Source: Shewanella atlantica (GTDB taxonomy: Bacteria; Pseudomonadota; Gammaproteobacteria; Enterobacterales; Shewanellaceae). From it: a stretch of DNA of 64,000 nucleotides. Within the stretch, counting starts at the first letter, position 1, and each line of letters begins with the position of its first letter. Position numbers and translations under genes: made by a program. Location of the stretch: assembly GCF_003966265.1 (NCBI RefSeq), contig NZ_RXNV01000001.1, positions 1 through 64,000 on the forward strand, written 5' to 3'. This document shows positions 26,405 through 35,710 of this stretch, one piece after another. Under the pieces are notes generated by a model. The model made no database searches. It was given only the letters and a program-made list of their open reading frames with translations, and had not been told where the DNA came from.

Positions 26405-26457
26405 CAGAGCAGCTTTCAGTCAACCCGACTACTCAAACAGAATCATCAGGAACGATT

Positions 26458-28023
26458 ATGACAGACGCAATAAAGAGAAAAATTACCGGACAACATTTTA
26501 TCGATGGCAAATGGACCGGTCAGGCCGATGCCTTTAACAGCTTCGACCCTGTCAATAACACTAAGCTCGACTGGCAATTTGCCAACGCCTCAGAGGATGA
26601 GGTTGCTCAGGCGGCCACAGCGGCGAATGTGGCCTTCACTCAATATCGCTCGAAGAGTCCGACCCAGAGAGCTGATTTTCTAGAGGCGATTGCCGAAGAG
26701 ATCCAGGCCGATACCGATGCCATCACCACGGCCGCCCATGCCGAAACAGGCCTTCCTATGGCGCGTCTGCAGGGTGAAACCGGCAGAACATGTACTCAAC
26801 TAAACATGTTCGCCAATCGTCTGCGTGAACCACTCGAGCCACGCTTCGTCGACTTGGCTAACCCGCAGCGCACCCCACTCCCCAAGGCCGATACCCGATT
26901 GAGTGTATTACCTCTGGGCCCTGTCGCAGTATTTGGTGCATCAAACTTTCCATTAGCCTTCTCAACCGCCGGTGGCGATACGGCATCAGCCTTAGCTGCG
27001 GGTTGCACCGTTGTAGTTAAGGGCCATCCGGCCCATGCAGCGACGAGTGAACTCGTGACGCGTGCCATCGAAAAGGCTGTCGTTCGCTGTGATATGCCAC
27101 AAGGAGTATTCAGTCTGCTACAGGGTAGTACGCCCCAGGTTTCAACAGCCTTGGTCACCCATAATGCAATTAAGGCGGTCGGCTTTACCGGATCACTGAA
27201 AGTGGGCCGCATCTTGTCTGACTTGTGCGCCGCCAGAGCCGAACCGATTCCGTTTTATGGCGAGCTGGGTTCAACCAATCCGCAGTTCCTGTTACCCGGC
27301 ATCTTGTCTGCTCAGGCCGAGCAATTAGCTACTACACAGGTTCAATCTATGATGATGGGACACGGTCAATTCTGTACCAGCCCCGGCGTTATCGTGGCGC
27401 AAAAGGGAGAAGCGCTTAATCGCTATATCGCGACCATGACAGAAAACCTGGCCCCTCTGCCTGCTGCGGCCATGCTGACACCCGGTATCGCGGCCACCTA
27501 TCAGGCGCAACTCGAATCATTACTCAACAACCCCGCCGTCACCCTGATAGCACAGGGGCAGTCGGCCGAAGCGGCTCACCATACCCGTCCGAGCGCGATT
27601 CGAGTTTCGGCTGATGACTACTTAAGAAACAGCGAACTGCAGCAGGAGATCTTCGGTCCATGCGCCATCCTGGTAGAGTGTGAAAACACTGCACAGATAC
27701 TGCGTATTGCCAACGCTCTGGAGGGCCAGCTAACGGCGACCATTCATGGCAGTGAGCAAGAGTTGGCCGAGCAGCCAGAATTGATTGAAGCTGTCGCCTA
27801 CAAGGTCGGGCGTATCATCTTCAACCAGATGCCTACTGGAGTCGAGGTGTGTCACTCAATGAACCACGGCGGTCCGTATCCAGCCAGCACCGATAGCCGC
27901 AGTACCTCTGTTGGCAGCGATGCCATGAAGCGCTTCGAGCGGCCAATCTGTTATCAGAATATGCCTCAAGCCCTATTACCCGATGAGCTAAAGAGTGATA
28001 ATCCTAAGGTGATCAGCTTTTAA
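26458..28023 (+). CDS. 2-ketoglutarate semialdehyde dehydrogenase
   Basis: This 521-residue aldehyde dehydrogenase has the cofactor motif GASNFPLAFSTAGGD, general base Glu269 (YGELGSTNP) and nucleophile Cys306 (GHGQFCTSPG). The FCTSPG form and the length are those of the NADP-linked ketoglutarate-semialdehyde dehydrogenase branch. It oxidises the product of the lhpC enzyme to 2-oxoglutarate and so completes hydroxyproline breakdown into the TCA cycle. It begins 54 bp after the epimerase gene and ends before a clear terminator at 28060. A GGAACG stretch serves as ribosome-binding site. Confidence 0.92.
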   Translation: MTDAIKRKITGQHFIDGKWTGQADAFNSFDPVNNTKLDWQFANASEDEVAQAATAANVAFTQYRSKSPTQRADFLEAIAEEIQADTDAITTAAHAETGLPMARLQGETGRTCTQLNMFANRLREPLEPRFVDLANPQRTPLPKADTRLSVLPLGPVAVFGASNFPLAFSTAGGDTASALAAGCTVVVKGHPAHAATSELVTRAIEKAVVRCDMPQGVFSLLQGSTPQVSTALVTHNAIKAVGFTGSLKVGRILSDLCAARAEPIPFYGELGSTNPQFLLPGILSAQAEQLATTQVQSMMMGHGQFCTSPGVIVAQKGEALNRYIATMTENLAPLPAAAMLTPGIAATYQAQLESLLNNPAVTLIAQGQSAEAAHHTRPSAIRVSADDYLRNSELQQEIFGPCAILVECENTAQILRIANALEGQLTATIHGSEQELAEQPELIEAVAYKVGRIIFNQMPTGVEVCHSMNHGGPYPASTDSRSTSVGSDAMKRFERPICYQNMPQALLPDELKSDNPKVISF

Positions 28024-28059
28024 TCTGACTTAAACTCACTTCGCAGGTATCAAAATAGA

Positions 28060-28087
28060 TAAAGGGAACACTGTTTCCCTTTATTTA
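28060..28087 (+). terminator. Rho-independent terminator after the semialdehyde dehydrogenase gene
   Basis: AAAGGGAA (28061), loop CACTGT, TTCCCTTTATTT (28074 onward) form an 8-bp stem with a T-rich tail. It separates the catabolic genes from the regulator gene. Confidence 0.75.
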
Positions 28088-28151
28088 TACTTGCTTTAAC
28101 GGTAATCTTAGGCGGACTAAATAGAATAACGAATAGATAGAAACGGAAAAT

Positions 28152-28823
28152 ATGAGCCGATCTACACCAATTATCCATAAAACGCGCACGCAAGTCGTTG
28201 TAGAGGTCCTAAGGGAAAAAATTCTATCTGGTGATATTGCTGCTGGTGAACCCCTTCGTCAAAGTGCTTTAGCCGATGAGCTCAACGTCAGTCGGATCCC
28301 CGTCAGAGAAGCCCTATTACAGTTAGAAGCCGAAGGATTAGTCAAATTTGAAGCTCATAAAGGCGCTACTGCCACAGAGTTATCGGTTGAACAAGTCACC
28401 GAGCTCTTCGAACTTCGTGCACTTATTGAAACAGACCTTCTGGCAAAGGCTATTCCTAAGCTGGAAGATGAAGATCTGCTAAAGGCAGAAAAAGTACTCG
28501 ATGAGCTGGAATCTGCATTTAAGCAAGAAGACGCTGTCAGTACCTGGAGTGAACTCAATACTCGCTTCCACACCTGCTTATATAGCCCGGCAGACCACCC
28601 TCATACATTGGAAGTGGTTCATGGCCTGAACACAAATTGTGATCGCTATATCCGTTTACAGCTACTCCTTGCTGGCGGAATACCACAAGCAGAACAAGAC
28701 CATAGAGAGTTACTCAGTCTTTGCAAGAATAAAGATACCGACAAGGCTGTCGAATTGCTACGAGCGCATATTTTACATGCAGCCAAAGCCATTCGTGAAC
28801 TCGTCGCCCAACAAGTGGCTTAG
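28152..28823 (+). CDS. GntR/FCD-family transcriptional regulator of hydroxyproline catabolism
   Basis: This 223-residue regulator has an N-terminal winged helix (residues 12-75: LREKILSGDIAAGEPLRQSA, LADELNVSRIPVREALLQLE, AEGLVKFEAHKGA) and an all-helical FCD ligand domain with the metal-binding pattern (FELRALIETDLL, LNTRFHTCLY, DHRELLSLC, LRAHILHA). The TTGTATACAA-type palindromes at 24168 and 24241 are typical FCD-GntR sites, so it probably represses the divergent catabolic genes until a pathway intermediate binds. It sits at the end of the cluster behind its own terminator-separated start. Confidence 0.9.
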   Translation: MSRSTPIIHKTRTQVVVEVLREKILSGDIAAGEPLRQSALADELNVSRIPVREALLQLEAEGLVKFEAHKGATATELSVEQVTELFELRALIETDLLAKAIPKLEDEDLLKAEKVLDELESAFKQEDAVSTWSELNTRFHTCLYSPADHPHTLEVVHGLNTNCDRYIRLQLLLAGGIPQAEQDHRELLSLCKNKDTDKAVELLRAHILHAAKAIRELVAQQVA

Positions 28824-28874
28824 ATCACTGTTGGTTAGCTTACGACTTGCTAAGCTTAATTAATTACGTTTGAT

Positions 28875-28903
28875 AAGGCAGAGCCAAGGTTCTGCCTTTT
28901 TAT
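28875..28903 (+). terminator. Rho-independent terminator after the GntR gene
   Basis: AAGGCAGA (28875), loop GCCAAGGT, TCTGCCTTTTTATTT form a stem with a U-run. It overlaps the ribosome-binding region of the next gene, so it could also act as an attenuator. Confidence 0.75.
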
Positions 28904-28918
28904 TTGAGAGAATTACAG

Positions 28919-29983
28919 ATGCAGTACGCCACTATCACAGGTTGGGGAAAATGTGTTCCACCAGCAACCCTGACTAACCATGACCTTTCCACTTTTATTG
29001 AAACATCTGATGAATGGATAAAACCACGCACAGGCATCAGCCAGCGTCACATCAGCCATGTTGATACCTCTGAGCTCGCATCTGTAGCGGCGCAGCGTGC
29101 ACTAGCTGCGGCCGGCATCGATGGCAGCGAGTTGGATATGATCATCCTCGCTACCGCAAGTCCGGATACCTTGATCCCGAATATCGCCTCCACGGTACAG
29201 GCCAATGTAGGCGCTTCATGTGCTGCTTTTGATATCAATGCCGCCTGTAGTGGTTTCTTATATGGACTTGGTCTGGGTAGTGCTCAAATTAAGAGTGGCC
29301 AATGTAAAAAGGTACTGGTTATCGGTGCCGAGCGTCTCTCTTTCTACCTCGATTGGTCACGCCGTGAAACTGCCGTACTTTTCGGTGATGGCGCAGGCGC
29401 AGTTGTACTTGAGGCGACAGACGAAGCTATCGGCATTTTAGGCTACGAGCTTAACAACGATCCTGCCGGTCGCGATATCCTCAAAGCAGGCTTCGGTACT
29501 GCAATGGACAGATTCAATGCTGCGTCATTAGACTTCTATATTGAGTTCAATGGTCAGGAGATCTTTAAGCGCGCTATCGCAGGCATGGGTAAGCTGAGTA
29601 AGAAAGTACTCGAGAAGTGTGACACTTCTAAAGATGATGTTGATTGGGTTATTCCTCATCAGGCGAACGAGCGTATTATCGATACCCTTATCAGCCGTAT
29701 GAAGATCCCGAAAGAGAAAGCAATTGTCAACATTGCCAACTACGGCAATACGTCGGCGGCAACGATCCCTATCGCCATCTGTGATGCACTTGAGCAAGGT
29801 AAGATTAAGCCTGGTCAGACAATACTCTCTTGTGCATTTGGCGCAGGACTTACCTCTGCTGCGGCATTAATTAAGTGGGGCGATAGAGTCACGCCAATTA
29901 ATGAGAGCGATGCAGAGCTGCCTCCATGCGATAAAACCGGCATCGAGTTAGTCAGTAAGGCTGTAAAGCACTTCTGCGGCTAA
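28919..29983 (+). CDS. 3-oxoacyl-ACP synthase III family protein
   Basis: This 354-residue thiolase-fold condensing enzyme carries the KAS III triad: Cys in [14 protein letters not shown], His in [11 protein letters not shown] and Asn in [11 protein letters not shown]. FabH starts fatty acid synthesis by joining acetyl-CoA and malonyl-ACP. This gene lies away from the fabHDG cluster and has a C-terminal extension of about 25 residues, so it may be a second KAS III with other acyl specificity. ATG at 28919 was preferred to a TTG 15 bp upstream because GAGAG lies at a proper distance. It is followed by a strong terminator and stands alone. Confidence 0.88.
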   Translation: MQYATITGWGKCVPPATLTNHDLSTFIETSDEWIKPRTGISQRHISHVDTSELASVAAQRALAAAGIDGSELDMIILATASPDTLIPNIASTVQANVGASCAAFDINAACSGFLYGLGLGSAQIKSGQCKKVLVIGAERLSFYLDWSRRETAVLFGDGAGAVVLEATDEAIGILGYELNNDPAGRDILKAGFGTAMDRFNAASLDFYIEFNGQEIFKRAIAGMGKLSKKVLEKCDTSKDDVDWVIPHQANERIIDTLISRMKIPKEKAIVNIANYGNTSAATIPIAICDALEQGKIKPGQTILSCAFGAGLTSAAALIKWGDRVTPINESDAELPPCDKTGIELVSKAVKHFCG

Positions 29984-30005
29984 TTCCTTAGCTCGTAAGC
30001 ACAAT

Positions 30006-30040
30006 AAAAAACACCAGCCTAAGTGCTGGTGTTTTTATTT
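30006..30040. terminator. Bidirectional rho-independent terminator
   Basis: AAAAACACCAGC, loop CTAAGT, GCTGGTGTTTTTATTT: a 7-bp GC-rich core with A and T runs on both sides. It serves the plus-strand KAS III gene and the minus-strand small gene at 30066. Confidence 0.85.
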
Positions 30041-30065
30041 AGTGTTTAGGGCTTGTCTGCTGGCG

Positions 30066-30239
30066 TCAGTTATAACCACGTACGTAGATAGAGGTCACCT
30101 CATCACTGCATAGGGTTTCATTGAAAAGGGTCGCCAATACCGGCTCGTCGCTTTTAATCAGCGCACATTGAACAAACTCACCAATCTGATCGATTAAATG
30201 GTTGTTCTGATCATTTTTTAAAATATGCTTATTTTCCAT
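30066..30239 (-). CDS. 57-residue protein of unknown function
   Basis: This short gene starts with ATG at 30239, has GAGG 7 nt upstream, and ends with TGA at 30066 just before a shared terminator. The product begins MENKHILKNDQNNHLIDQIG and continues with EFVQCALIKSD, EPVLATLFNETLC and a C-terminal SIYVRGYN. It is acidic, has two Cys and lacks a signal peptide or membrane segment. I do not recognise the family. The good ribosome-binding site, protein-like composition and terminator placement support it as real. Confidence 0.6.
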   Translation of the reverse strand: MENKHILKNDQNNHLIDQIGEFVQCALIKSDEPVLATLFNETLCSDEVTSIYVRGYN

Positions 30240-30517
30240 GGTATCGCCTCTTCATAAATGAGTTACGCCCTACTGATACCATCTCATTGATTCAACCAGG
30301 TTGATATCACACCAATTTAAACATGAACTTAACTAGACAGATCTTAAAAATTCAGTAAAAACTTCGTGAGTTCAATCAGTAACCGGACAAGTGTCGAAGT
30401 TCAATTAAACATCAATACTTCTGAGTTTTAAATATAAATATTTAAAACTTTAGTTTTATTCAGCTAAAACTAATCAGAGTAAGTTTGAAAGCTATTTCAG
30501 GAGAAGTCCCGCTTTTT
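30240..30517. other. Intergenic region, AT-rich
   Basis: Upstream region of the small gene. A short inverted pair, ACTTCGTGAGTTCAAT and GTCGAAGTTCAATT, is visible near 30360-30405, but there is no gene. Confidence 0.3.
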
Positions 30518-30782
30518 ATACCAATCAGTATAAGAAAGTGATCTACTCAGAGTTATTTTTGGCAAACTAATTCAAGGCGAATAGATGATTCAATGGTGAT
30601 CCCTTGTGAAGCTATTCAACGAGGAAGTAGGCAGCCAAAAACACTCCTGAATGGCGAGTTTTAGCGCTTCTTATGCTGCGTTAACGAGCTTAAACCTAGT
30701 TAAACTATGTTCTTCACTCGCTGCCTTGCCTCAGAAGCGCTAAACTCTCGCTGAGCGATCACATCTTTATACTGATTGGTAT
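30518..30782. mobile_element. MITE-like element with ATACCAATCAGTATAA termini
   Basis: The ends are ATACCAATCAGTATAA (30518-30533) and its exact reverse complement TTATACTGATTGGTAT (30767-30782); the similarity extends inward to about 26 bp with a few mismatches. The 265-bp interior has no coding capacity. This terminal motif is, to my knowledge, a widespread dispersed repeat in Shewanella and Vibrio relatives. It is probably non-autonomous. Confidence 0.7.
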
Positions 30783-30786
30783 TAGA

Positions 30787-30816
30787 CAAAAAAATGCCAG
30801 TCAATCGACTGGCATT
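30787..30816 (-). terminator. Rho-independent terminator of pntAB
   Basis: On the minus strand, ATGCCAGTC, loop GATT, GACTGGCAT is followed by TTTTTTTG. It is placed 31 bp after the pntB stop codon. Confidence 0.9.
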
Positions 30817-30846
30817 CTTATCTCACTGATGCTTATGGATAAAGCA

Positions 30847-32256
30847 TTAGATACTGGCTAAGATCTTAGACACACTGTCTTTAGCATCGCCAAATAGCAT
30901 TTCCGTGTTGTCTTTAAAGAAGAGCGGGTTCTGTACACCGGCATAACCAGTCGCCATCGAGCGTTTGAAGACAACTACGTTCTCAGCATTCCACACTTCC
31001 AGTACCGGCATCCCCGAAATCGGGCTACCAGGCTCTTTCGCTGCAGGGTTAACCGTGTCATTCGCACCAATAACCAGTACCACATCGGTATCGGCGAAAT
31101 CATCGTTGATCTCGTCCATCTCCATCACGATATCATATGGCAGTTTAGCTTCGGCCAATAACACGTTCATGTGGCCAGGCAAACGGCCCGCAACAGGGTG
31201 AATAGCAAATCGGACATTCACACCACGCTGACGCAGTTTCTGAGTGATCTCTGCAACCGGATACTGAGCCTGCGCAACCGCCATACCATAACCAGGGGCA
31301 ATGATAACGTTACGTGCATTTTTCAGCATATCGGCGACATCATCGGCCTGCACTTCACGGTGCTCGCCCTGATCAGCAACCCGCTCTAGCACTGTGCCAC
31401 CTTCGGTACCGAAGCCACCTAAGATAACAGAGATAAATGAGCGGTTCATCGCTTTACACATGATGTAAGAGAGGATTGCACCCGAGCTACCCACTAACGC
31501 ACCGGTAATGATCAACAGATCGTTACCTAGCATGAAACCTGCAGCCGCTGCCGCCCAACCCGAGTAGGAGTTCAACATAGAGACAACCACAGGCATATCC
31601 GCGCCGCCAATAGCCGACACTAAGTTATAGCCAAATACGAAGGCTACCAGCGTCATGATAACCAAGGCTCCAATCGCATCGGTTTGCATGTAGTAGGCAC
31701 CTAAGATAACCGAAACCGCTATCATGCCCAGGTTCAACCAATGTGCACCAGGCAATGCTTTAGGCGCACTGTTTACCAAGCCACGAAGCTTAGCAAACGC
31801 CACCACAGAACCGGTAAAGGTTACCGCACCGATAAAGATACCGAGAAACACTTCAACGTCATGAATGGTTTTGGCCACAGGATCGATTTGACCCGTCACT
31901 GCATCCATCAAGGCACCGTGATCCAGTGTGCTCGAGAAGCCCACCAAGACGGCCGCCATACCAACAAAACTGTGTAAGATTGCCACCAGCTCAGGCATTT
32001 CGGTCATCTCGACTTTCAGTGCTAAACGCACACCGATAGCCGCACCTATGGCCATTGCACCGGTAACAATCCAGCTGTTACCCTCAATTTGAGTACTGGC
32101 AAGGGTCGCAACAATCGCGATAACCATACCGATAATACCCAAGATATTACCGCGTTGAGCGGTTTCCTGCTTACTTAAGCCTGCAAGACTGAAGATAAAC
32201 AGGACTGCAGCAACCAAATAAGCTGCACTTAATAATCCTATAGACATGTTCGTCAA
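30847..32256 (-). CDS. pntB: NAD(P) transhydrogenase subunit beta
   Basis: This 469-residue inner-membrane protein has about nine N-terminal TM segments ([40 protein letters not shown]) and a C-terminal NADP-binding domain III ([56 protein letters not shown]). With PntA it couples proton entry to hydride transfer from NADH to NADP. It begins 5 bp after the pntA stop codon, so the two are translated together. The length is that of the E. coli protein. Confidence 0.97.
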   Translation of the reverse strand: MTNMSIGLLSAAYLVAAVLFIFSLAGLSKQETAQRGNILGIIGMVIAIVATLASTQIEGNSWIVTGAMAIGAAIGVRLALKVEMTEMPELVAILHSFVGMAAVLVGFSSTLDHGALMDAVTGQIDPVAKTIHDVEVFLGIFIGAVTFTGSVVAFAKLRGLVNSAPKALPGAHWLNLGMIAVSVILGAYYMQTDAIGALVIMTLVAFVFGYNLVSAIGGADMPVVVSMLNSYSGWAAAAAGFMLGNDLLIITGALVGSSGAILSYIMCKAMNRSFISVILGGFGTEGGTVLERVADQGEHREVQADDVADMLKNARNVIIAPGYGMAVAQAQYPVAEITQKLRQRGVNVRFAIHPVAGRLPGHMNVLLAEAKLPYDIVMEMDEINDDFADTDVVLVIGANDTVNPAAKEPGSPISGMPVLEVWNAENVVVFKRSMATGYAGVQNPLFFKDNTEMLFGDAKDSVSKILASI

Positions 32257-32261
32257 TCCCC

Positions 32262-33806
32262 TTAGTCTTTACGGAACATTTTCAGCATACGCTGAGTGAC
32301 GGTGAAACCACCGGCAATGTTAATCGAGGCAATGAGTATCGCAATGCCGGACAAGACCAGCACCGCCGTGCTATCACTGTTCATCTGCACCAGGGCACCG
32401 ACAACGATGATGCCACTGATCGCGTTGGTTACACTCATAAGAGGGGTATGCAGTGAATGGCTCACATTCCAAACTACGTAGTAACCGACGACACATGACA
32501 GCACAAATATGCTGAAGTGCTGTAGGAAATCTGCAGGCGCAGAACTAGCAACTAACCCGAACAGGCCGGCTGCAACAGTAGCAATGGCAGGTTTGATCCA
32601 AGGGTTCTTTTTCTTCTCGACCACTTCGACCGGTGCTTCCTCAGCTTTAGCTTGAGGTTGCGCACTAACCTGAATTGCAGGTGGCGGGAAAGTTATCTCA
32701 CCATCTTTAACCGCAGCTACACCACGGATAACCTCATCATCGAAGTTAATCTCATAGTTGCCGTCTTTCTCAGGCACCATTAACTTAAGCAAGTTGACTA
32801 AGTTGGTACCGTATAACTGACTCGCTTGCGTAGGCAGGCGGCGTGAAAGCTCTGTATAACCGATAATGGTGACATCGTTGACTACAGCGACTTCACCGGG
32901 AACGGTCAGTTCGCAGTTACCGCCATTGGCCGCAGCCAAGTCGACAATGACACTGCCGGGCTTCATTAAGCCAACCATATCTTCGAGGATAAGCTTAGGC
33001 GCAGGCTTGCCCGGGATAAGTGCTGTGGTAATGATAATATCGACATCTTTGGCCTGCTCACGGAACAGCGCCATTTCAGCATCGATAAACTCTTTACTCA
33101 TCACTTTGGCGTAACCATCACCTGAACCCGATTCCTCTTCGAAATCAAGTTCCAGGAATTCGGCACCCATAGAGTTAATTTGCTCTTTCACCTCAGGGCG
33201 AGTATCGAAAGCACGAACGATCGCACCTAAGCTACCGGCAGCACCTAATGCTGAAAGACCGGCAACACCGGCACCGATAATCAATACTTTTGCCGGCGGC
33301 ACTTTACCCGCGGCAGTGATTTGACCGGTAAAGAAGCGACCAAAATGGTTCGCTGCTTCGATGACGGCGCGATAGCCATCAACGTTTGCTAAAGAGCTAC
33401 GTGCATCGAGAGACTGGGCACGAGAAATACGTGGCACCATGTCCATTGCGAGCAGGTTAATCCCTTTAGCCTTAAACTTTTCCAGTAGCTCTGGGTTCTG
33501 GGCTGGCCATACAAAACTTGCAACTGTCGAACCGGCTTTCATTAAATCGGTTTCGTCAACGCCAGTGTCTGCATTAATACCAGGTGCATTGACCTTTAGT
33601 ACGAGATCAGCTTGAAACGCTTGTTCGAGGCTAACAACCTCTGCACCCGCTTCTTGATACGCTTCATCTTTGAAGTTAGCCGCCTCTCCGGCACCGCTTT
33701 GTACCACAACACTGAAGCCTAATTTCTTAAGCTGTATCACAGTGGCTGGTGTCGCGGCTACCCGGCTCTCCTGCGCGAGGATCTCCCTTGGTATTCCGAT
33801 TTGCAT
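32262..33806 (-). CDS. pntA: NAD(P) transhydrogenase subunit alpha
   Basis: This 514-residue protein has the NAD-binding domain I ([42 protein letters not shown] with acceptor Asp in AFDTRPEV, and the QVSQYDF-equivalent loop region) followed by four C-terminal TM segments of domain II. ATG at 33806 has AGGAAA 6 nt upstream. It is first in the pntAB operon. The enzyme supplies NADPH in the inner membrane. Confidence 0.97.
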   Translation of the reverse strand: MQIGIPREILAQESRVAATPATVIQLKKLGFSVVVQSGAGEAANFKDEAYQEAGAEVVSLEQAFQADLVLKVNAPGINADTGVDETDLMKAGSTVASFVWPAQNPELLEKFKAKGINLLAMDMVPRISRAQSLDARSSLANVDGYRAVIEAANHFGRFFTGQITAAGKVPPAKVLIIGAGVAGLSALGAAGSLGAIVRAFDTRPEVKEQINSMGAEFLELDFEEESGSGDGYAKVMSKEFIDAEMALFREQAKDVDIIITTALIPGKPAPKLILEDMVGLMKPGSVIVDLAAANGGNCELTVPGEVAVVNDVTIIGYTELSRRLPTQASQLYGTNLVNLLKLMVPEKDGNYEINFDDEVIRGVAAVKDGEITFPPPAIQVSAQPQAKAEEAPVEVVEKKKNPWIKPAIATVAAGLFGLVASSAPADFLQHFSIFVLSCVVGYYVVWNVSHSLHTPLMSVTNAISGIIVVGALVQMNSDSTAVLVLSGIAILIASINIAGGFTVTQRMLKMFRKD

Positions 33807-34289
33807 AGTTATTTCCTGGTGTCGATAGTAATGTTTTCAACTGCTGTTACCGATAAACCTAACCCGGTAATACAATTGCTAATATTTATATTTTCATGAC
33901 CAAAGCAACTAAATAGGGCGAGTCGCTACCGCTAAAAGTGACTAAGCATTCAGCCAAGCGTGTCATAAAACCTATCAACAATACCAAGATATTTGCGTTA
34001 TGGGTCAATAATTTTCATTTTTTGAGGCTAAGGTCAATTATTTTTAGGTTCAGGTTTGTTAGTGATGCCCTGTCAATCACCATCTGGTCTTACTTATTAA
34101 CAATTGTTATCGGTTTCATCTACATGGAGTGAGTATTTATTTGGATTTCTCAGGATAAATCGATTAAGACCAAAGTTATTTCTACCCATTGTTCTCAAAA
34201 TCAGGTTAATCGGAATAGTTTACCTGGCAGTGGAGTTAATTGAGCCAGGTGACGGCAAGGAATATGCCGGAAGGACAAGAAATTCTGGC
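33807..34289. other. Intergenic region upstream of pntA
   Basis: These 483 bp contain the pntAB promoter region. A 64-codon frame at 33938-34132 (plus) and a 95-codon frame at 34104-34391 lack ribosome-binding sites and protein-like composition. I see no supported gene. Confidence 0.35.
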
Positions 34290-34868
34290 TCAGACGCGTG
34301 CCTCATCCCAGTAAATTTGTTGTTTGAAATGAACGGCCAGACGAAGGTTCAGATCATTAAAGCTTGGCAGAGACTCCTCGAGCCCGGTTAAACATGACCA
34401 GACAAAACGATGGCAGTTATTGTCGAACAGATCATATTCCCGATATTGAAAAATGGCAGATTCTGCACGTTCGAGTACACCGGCATCGATGAGTGGTTGG
34501 TGATCATGACTGCAGGCGATATAGATCTTGGTCCCGGTTCTGCCCGCCAGAAAGCGGTCTGTCGAGACGGCGCGGATTAAGCCGTTTCCATGAAGCTCAA
34601 TAAGAATATGGTCGTCGAGCCAGATCCCGGTATGTTCAATCAAGCCAAAGACGAAACAGCAGATAATGGCGCCGGGTTGCGGTGTAACCTGTTTATGACC
34701 CGGATGCCACAGACTCGGCTTTAATGCGACATGTTGACCCTCTTCAGGCATAGACGGCGCCTTCCCCATACGGCGCTTATGCTCCAGCTGATGCCGTTTT
34801 TCTCGTCTGTCGGCCAGCATCACAGCACCTAAGGTTGCACCGCCAAGCCAGATTAAGGGTAATGCCAT
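34290..34868 (-). CDS. LRAT-domain / NlpC-P60-like membrane-anchored protein
   Basis: This 192-residue protein has an N-terminal hydrophobic stretch (ALPLIWLGGATLGAVML), a basic linker, and a domain with GLIEHTGIWLDDHILIELHGNG (His with a second His) and DLFDNNCHRFVWSCLTG (Cys). The H-x-G-[IV]-[YW] and N-C-x-x-F-V motifs define the LRAT/H-Rev107 group of permuted papain-like enzymes, which act as acyltransferases, phospholipases or amidases. Function here is open. ATG at 34868 is preferred to a GTG three codons earlier because GGAG lies 8 nt upstream of it. Monocistronic. Confidence 0.75.
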   Translation of the reverse strand: MALPLIWLGGATLGAVMLADRREKRHQLEHKRRMGKAPSMPEEGQHVALKPSLWHPGHKQVTPQPGAIICCFVFGLIEHTGIWLDDHILIELHGNGLIRAVSTDRFLAGRTGTKIYIACSHDHQPLIDAGVLERAESAIFQYREYDLFDNNCHRFVWSCLTGLEESLPSFNDLNLRLAVHFKQQIYWDEARV

Positions 34869-35064
34869 ATCAGTCACTCCAGCTCACTTCACTTCCCCTG
34901 ACAGTAAATCTTTAAATGAAGGCTGTGAATGAGAAAAATGTAAGATTTTTTTACCTGACCTTACTCATTGCGGGCCAACGACCCATTTCATCTCATCACC
35001 GAAAAATTGATAAAACAAGCGCTATACACTAGCTTTTACAATACAAGTTAATAATAGGAAGACT

Positions 35065-35598
35065 ATGAAAGGCATTATTTTTTCAGAGTTTATCTCACTC
35101 GTTGAAGACAAATTTGGTCTTGAGACATGCCAAAGCATGCTGGATGAAAACGAAGATCCCGGTATCTACACCAGTGTGGGAACTTACGATCATCGGGACC
35201 TGATAAAACTAATTAACAGCCTAAGCAAGTTAACCGGTATCTCCTGCGCCGATCTGCAACAGGTATACGGCGAGTCGGTGTTCAACCAGCTATTTAAGAG
35301 CATGCCTGAACTCGAGGGAAAATATGACAATACTTTCAGCTTTATTAAGAGTGTCGAAGCATCGATTCATATTGAGGTGAAAAAACTCTACCCTCAGGCG
35401 AAACCACCCAGGTTTAGTTTCATATCACAATCCGCCTCCGAACTGGTGATGGACTATCATTCTGCACGTTGTTTATCTCATGTCTGCTTCGGTTTGATTA
35501 ATGGGTGTGCCAACCATTTCAACCAGACTGTCACTATTGACATGGCGCCACTATCCCAAGATAGCTCGGAAGTGCGTTTCACTATCACCTATGTTTAA
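35065..35598 (+). CDS. H-NOX heme nitric-oxide sensor
   Basis: This 177-residue H-NOX has the proximal heme ligand His102 (SIHIEVKKLYPQAKPP) and the Y-x-S-x-R heme-propionate motif at Tyr131, Ser133 and Arg135 (MDYHSARCL), all at canonical positions. The MKGIIFSEFISLVEDKFG start also fits the family. There is no obvious distal Tyr, consistent with an NO rather than O2 sensor. A hybrid kinase gene follows after 112 bp, the usual partner whose autophosphorylation is inhibited by NO-bound H-NOX. Cytosolic. Confidence 0.95.
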   Translation: MKGIIFSEFISLVEDKFGLETCQSMLDENEDPGIYTSVGTYDHRDLIKLINSLSKLTGISCADLQQVYGESVFNQLFKSMPELEGKYDNTFSFIKSVEASIHIEVKKLYPQAKPPRFSFISQSASELVMDYHSARCLSHVCFGLINGCANHFNQTVTIDMAPLSQDSSEVRFTITYV

Positions 35599-35613
35599 CC
35601 GCTCACTCAGCCC

Positions 35614-35703
35614 TTACTAAAGTCAGGAGTACAAACAACACGATTATTAAGGTTAGGAGTACTAAATTCAAAATTACTAAGGTTAAGAGTTATCAATAGG
35701 GTC
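35614..35703 (+). repeat. Three 30-bp tandem repeats between H-NOX and kinase genes
   Basis: Units starting at 35614, 35644 and 35674 share TTA(C/T)TAA(A/G)GT(C/T)A(G/A)GAGT, then diverge. They fill the space before the kinase ATG, and each contains a Shine-Dalgarno-like AGGAG or AAGAG. Confidence 0.6.
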
Positions 35704-35710
35704 ATTAAGT

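Noticed and set aside
28919..29983. KAS III gene as part of the hydroxyproline operon
   Set aside because: A clear terminator at 28875-28903 separates it from the regulator gene and its function is unrelated.
33938..34132. 64-codon frame upstream of pntA
   Set aside because: No ribosome-binding site, unusual composition (basic and aromatic), and probably chance in AT-rich DNA.
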